Below, piece after piece: positions 6,659 through 8,453 of a stretch of 8,453 nucleotides of DNA. The stretch's first letter is position 1. Each line of letters starts with the position of its first letter. The notes under the pieces were generated by a model. That model saw nothing but the letters and a program-made list of their open reading frames with translations. It was not told the DNA's origin and did no database searches. The translations under genes and the position numbers were made by a program. The stretch is from Pseudomonadota bacterium (GTDB lineage Bacteria > Myxococcota > Myxococcia > Myxococcales > Myxococcaceae). The DNA is taken from contig JAFADT010000063.1 of NCBI GenBank assembly GCA_023424585.1, forward strand, positions 1 through 8,453, read 5' to 3'.

Positions 6659-6673
6659 ATTGAGCCATCCCAG

Positions 6674-6689
6674 ATGAGAATCCTCTCAT
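6674..6689. promoter_or_regulatory. Fur-like operator, box 2 of 3
   Basis: ATGAGAATCCTCTCAT is a perfect 6-4-6 inverted repeat starting exactly 32 bp after box 1. It shares ATGAGAATC with box 1. It probably lies just upstream of the lipoprotein promoter. Confidence 0.65.
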
Positions 6690-6695
6690 TTGTCA

Positions 6696-6724
6696 TTGGC
6701 CGGGTATGAGAACCATCTCATTTT
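6696..6724 (+). promoter_or_regulatory. Weak candidate promoter of the delta-60 repeat lipoprotein gene
   Basis: TTGGCC (6696-6701, 4/6) and CATTTT (6719-6724, 3/6) are 17 bp apart and would start transcription near 6731, ten bases before the GAGGG ribosome binding site. Box 3 lies in the spacer and over the first bases of the -10. The match is poor, and an alternative TTGTCA at 6690-6695 has no good partner. Confidence 0.28.
6706..6721. promoter_or_regulatory. Fur-like operator, box 3 of 3
   Basis: ATGAGAACCATCTCAT is a perfect 6-4-6 inverted repeat starting exactly 32 bp after box 2 and ending 30 bp before the lipoprotein ATG. Occupancy here would cover the expected core promoter of the plus-strand gene. 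Confidence 0.65.
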
Positions 6725-6751
6725 CAAACATCACCCACCCGAGGGTTGACA

Positions 6752-8230
6752 ATGAAGAATCAGAGGAAGCACCGGAGCTTCAAGAAGCTGCTGCCCAGCC
6801 TGCTGGCCCTGGGCATGACCATGTCCTGGCTGGGGGCTTGTGGTGACGATGAAGACCCCACCCCGACCCCGGATGCCGGCACGAACACCGACGCCGGCAC
6901 GAACACCGACGCCGGCACGAGCACGCCGGACACGGACCTCGCGTTCGTGCGGCTCAACACCGACGGCACGGTGGACACCACCTACGGCGCGAACGGCATC
7001 GCACGCGTGAACCTGGGCACGGGCGCCGGCACGGTGCGTGACGCCATGTGGGGCGCCAGCCGCGACGCGCAGGACCGGGTGGTGGTGTTCGGCACCAAGA
7101 AGGCGGAAGGCTCGCGCACGGACACCGACCGCGTCATCGCCCGCATCACCTCCAGCGGCGCGCTGGACGAGACCTTCAACGCGTCGCCGGCCGCGAACGC
7201 GCGCAAGGGCTTCTACGCGCTGGACATCGGCGGCCTGGGTGACTCCGCGCGCCACGGCCTGGTGCAGGCGGATGGGAAGATCGTCTCCGCCGGCTACCTG
7301 TCGCAGCCCTCGGGCGTGGGCGCGCAGTCCGCGAACCGCATCGTGCTGCTGCGCCTGGACGAGGCGGGTACGGTGGACAACACCTTCGGCTTCAAGGGCG
7401 TGGTGAACTCGGCGCCGTTCGCCACGAACGACGCGACCCAGGAGTGGGGCATCTCCGAGGCCTACGCCGCGGTGCGCCTGTCCACGGGCGCCTACGTCAC
7501 CACCGGCTACGGCCGCGCGGCGGGCGTGTCCGGCAGCACGGTGGACCTCATCTCGTTCCGCTACACCGAGACGGGCGCGCTGGACACCACGTTCGGGGTG
7601 AACGGCTCGTTCATCCTGGATCTGGCCGGAGACAACGACCGCGGCCGTGACGCGGTGGCGCTGAAGGACGACCGCGTGTTCATGGTGGGCAGCGGGACGC
7701 CATCCGCCGGCAACATCGACGCCATGGCGGTGGTGGTGACGGCGGACGGCCAGCCGGCGACGGTGGACGGCTTCAACGAGGGCTTCAAGCTCTACTCCTT
7801 CGACCGCCCGGACGAGGCCTTCTTCGACGTCGAGCGGGCGGACGTGGGGAACGAGGAGTACGTGGCGGCCGCGGGCTACCGCGCCGGTGGCGGACAGGAC
7901 GACGACGCCGTGCTGCTCATCCGCAACATGACGACGGGCCAGGAGTTCGCGGGCGCGGTGCCCTTCTCCGAGACGGAGAACGACCGCTTCTGGGGCGTGA
8001 CGTTCGGCCCGGACGGAAAGGTGTACGCGGCGGGCTTCGTCACCGAGGGTGGTGACAACCGCTTCGCCATCGCGCGCTTCAACCTGGACGGCACGCGCGA
8101 CACCACCTTCGGCACCGGCGGCATCGTCACGGTGAACGTCATCGTCGGCAAGCTGGACGAGGCCGCTCGCGCCATCGCCATCCAGTCCGACGGCAAGATC
8201 GTCGTCGCGGGCGCCGCGGAAGCGCAGTAG
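6752..8230 (+). CDS. Delta-60 repeat lipoprotein (probable beta-propeller-like cell-surface protein)
   Basis: 492 residues. A basic n-region (KNQRKHRSFKK), a hydrophobic core and the canonical lipobox LGAC place the lipidated Cys at residue 30. A low-complexity acidic/Thr spacer follows (about 31-61). The rest is delta-60-type repeats: RLNTDGTVDTTYGANG (67-82), RITSSGALDETF (131-142), RLDEAGTVDNTFGFKG (201-216), RYTETGALDTTFGVNG (270-285) and RFNLDGTRDTTFGTGG (442-457), interleaved with DGKI/DGKV-xxAG strands at 174, 421 and 480. Such repeats are common in myxobacterial surface proteins and probably form a propeller; no catalytic motif is visible. The ATG at 6752 has GAGGG six bases upstream, so the in-frame TTG at 6746 is not used here. 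Its promoter region holds the Fur-like boxes, hinting at iron-controlled expression; the role is unknown. Confidence 0.88.
   Translation: MKNQRKHRSFKKLLPSLLALGMTMSWLGACGDDEDPTPTPDAGTNTDAGTNTDAGTSTPDTDLAFVRLNTDGTVDTTYGANGIARVNLGTGAGTVRDAMWGASRDAQDRVVVFGTKKAEGSRTDTDRVIARITSSGALDETFNASPAANARKGFYALDIGGLGDSARHGLVQADGKIVSAGYLSQPSGVGAQSANRIVLLRLDEAGTVDNTFGFKGVVNSAPFATNDATQEWGISEAYAAVRLSTGAYVTTGYGRAAGVSGSTVDLISFRYTETGALDTTFGVNGSFILDLAGDNDRGRDAVALKDDRVFMVGSGTPSAGNIDAMAVVVTADGQPATVDGFNEGFKLYSFDRPDEAFFDVERADVGNEEYVAAAGYRAGGGQDDDAVLLIRNMTTGQEFAGAVPFSETENDRFWGVTFGPDGKVYAAGFVTEGGDNRFAIARFNLDGTRDTTFGTGGIVTVNVIVGKLDEAARAIAIQSDGKIVVAGAAEAQ
6875..6920 (+). repeat. 18-bp tandem repeat (about 2.5 copies) encoding the lipoprotein spacer
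   Basis: The unit GCCGGCACGAACACCGAC occurs twice in perfect tandem, then a 10-bp partial copy, encoding the hexapeptide repeat AGTNTD. It sits between the lipidated Cys and the first delta-60 repeat and is in frame, so copy-number change would alter only the tether length. Confidence 0.85.
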
Positions 8231-8251
8231 CCGCTCACGCAGCCGTGGTCA

Positions 8252-8313
8252 GCGGCGGTCTTCCGAAGTCGGCGGGGACGCTCCACTCTCCCGCCGGCGC
8301 GGTCGACCGCCGC
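8252..8313. repeat. Inverted repeat in the gap after the lipoprotein gene
   Basis: GCGGCGGTC (8252-8260) and GACCGCCGC (8305-8313) are exact 9-bp inverted copies 44 bp apart; the right one overlaps a perfect 12-bp palindrome GCGGTCGACCGC (8299-8310). It may be part of a terminator or a promoter element for the next gene, but in such GC-rich DNA chance is a real alternative. The rest of the 119-bp gap shows nothing I can assign. Confidence 0.3.
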
Positions 8314-8349
8314 GTCTCTTCGCACAGTCCTCCGGGAGTCTTCGTCTTC

Positions 8350-8453
8350 ATGGGTGCACCGACCTGGGCAGTCGCCGTGGTTTCCTTCGTCGTCTCTTCA
8401 TCAGCCCCGGCCCAGACGCCGCAGGAGCCCTCGCCGGCTCCTCCAGCCGAGGC
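8350..8453 (+). CDS. N-terminus of a probable exported protein, 3' partial
   Basis: The frame stays open from the ATG at 8350 to the window end: 34 codons beginning MGAPTWAVAVVSFVVSSSAPAQ. A hydrophobic stretch followed by APA-Q looks like a type I signal peptide cleaved after residue 21, then a Pro/Gln/Glu-rich start of the mature protein. Signal peptides usually carry Lys or Arg near the N-terminus and this one does not, which weakens the call. GGGAG at 8334-8338 is 11 bases upstream, slightly far. It follows the delta-60 lipoprotein by 119 bp on the same strand, so it may be co-transcribed. In an iron locus a TonB-dependent receptor would be expected, but nothing in these residues proves it. 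Confidence 0.5.
   Translation, partial: MGAPTWAVAVVSFVVSSSAPAQTPQEPSPAPPAE

Noticed and set aside
6642..6721. CRISPR-like array (three repeats, regular 32-bp period)
   Set aside because: The repeats are only 16-17 bp and perfectly palindromic, there are only three, and they sit in a promoter region without cas genes; operators explain them better.
6746..6751. TTG start two codons before the lipoprotein ATG
   Set aside because: It abuts GAGGG with no spacing, whereas the ATG at 6752 has an ideal six-base gap.

Overview
The window is GC-rich throughout (strong G/C preference at third codon positions) and looks like a myxobacterial chromosome (Myxococcus/Corallococcus/Pyxidicoccus type). The grounds are the codon usage, a secreted subtilase followed by an Ig-like domain and a jelly-roll-like C-terminal domain, a lipoprotein with a Thr/Asp/Ala/Gly spacer and delta-60 repeats, and dense gene packing. 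The organism call is inference; no rRNA, tRNA, insertion sequence, CRISPR array or phage gene was seen.

Layout, left to right. (1) 1-1368, plus strand: 3' part of a proteinase K-like S8 serine protease whose start lies outside the window. It ends at a strong hairpin (1392-1424) shared with the convergent gene. (2) 1438-3230: an AraC-family regulator (minus) and a 10-TM EamA/DMT transporter (plus), divergent across 71 bp, the classic local regulator/exporter arrangement. (3) 3452-3874, plus: a half-size, single-EamA-domain transporter with its own ribosome binding site and a possible promoter containing a 12-bp palindrome. (4) 3885-6483, minus: a two-gene operon, imelysin-like lipoprotein then an HTTM membrane protein of the vitamin K-dependent gamma-carboxylase superfamily; the two reading frames overlap by 8 nt. 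(5) 6484-6751: an AT-rich divergent control region with three perfect ATGAGA...TCTCAT inverted repeats spaced exactly 32 bp apart, plus a degenerate Fur-like box on the imelysin promoter. (6) 6752-8230, plus: a lipoprotein built of delta-60 repeats. (7) 8350-8453, plus: the first codons of a probable exported protein, cut by the window end.

The most interesting part is 3885-8453. Imelysin-family proteins are classically iron-regulated, and the intergenic repeats look like Fur boxes, so I infer an iron-responsive cell-envelope locus. In it an imelysin-like lipoprotein, a VKGC/HTTM integral membrane protein and a repeat lipoprotein are co-controlled from one divergent operator region. The role of the HTTM protein in such a locus is not known to me. 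It keeps the Lys and His positions I associate with the carboxylase active site, while the imelysin lacks the family's HxxE histidine.
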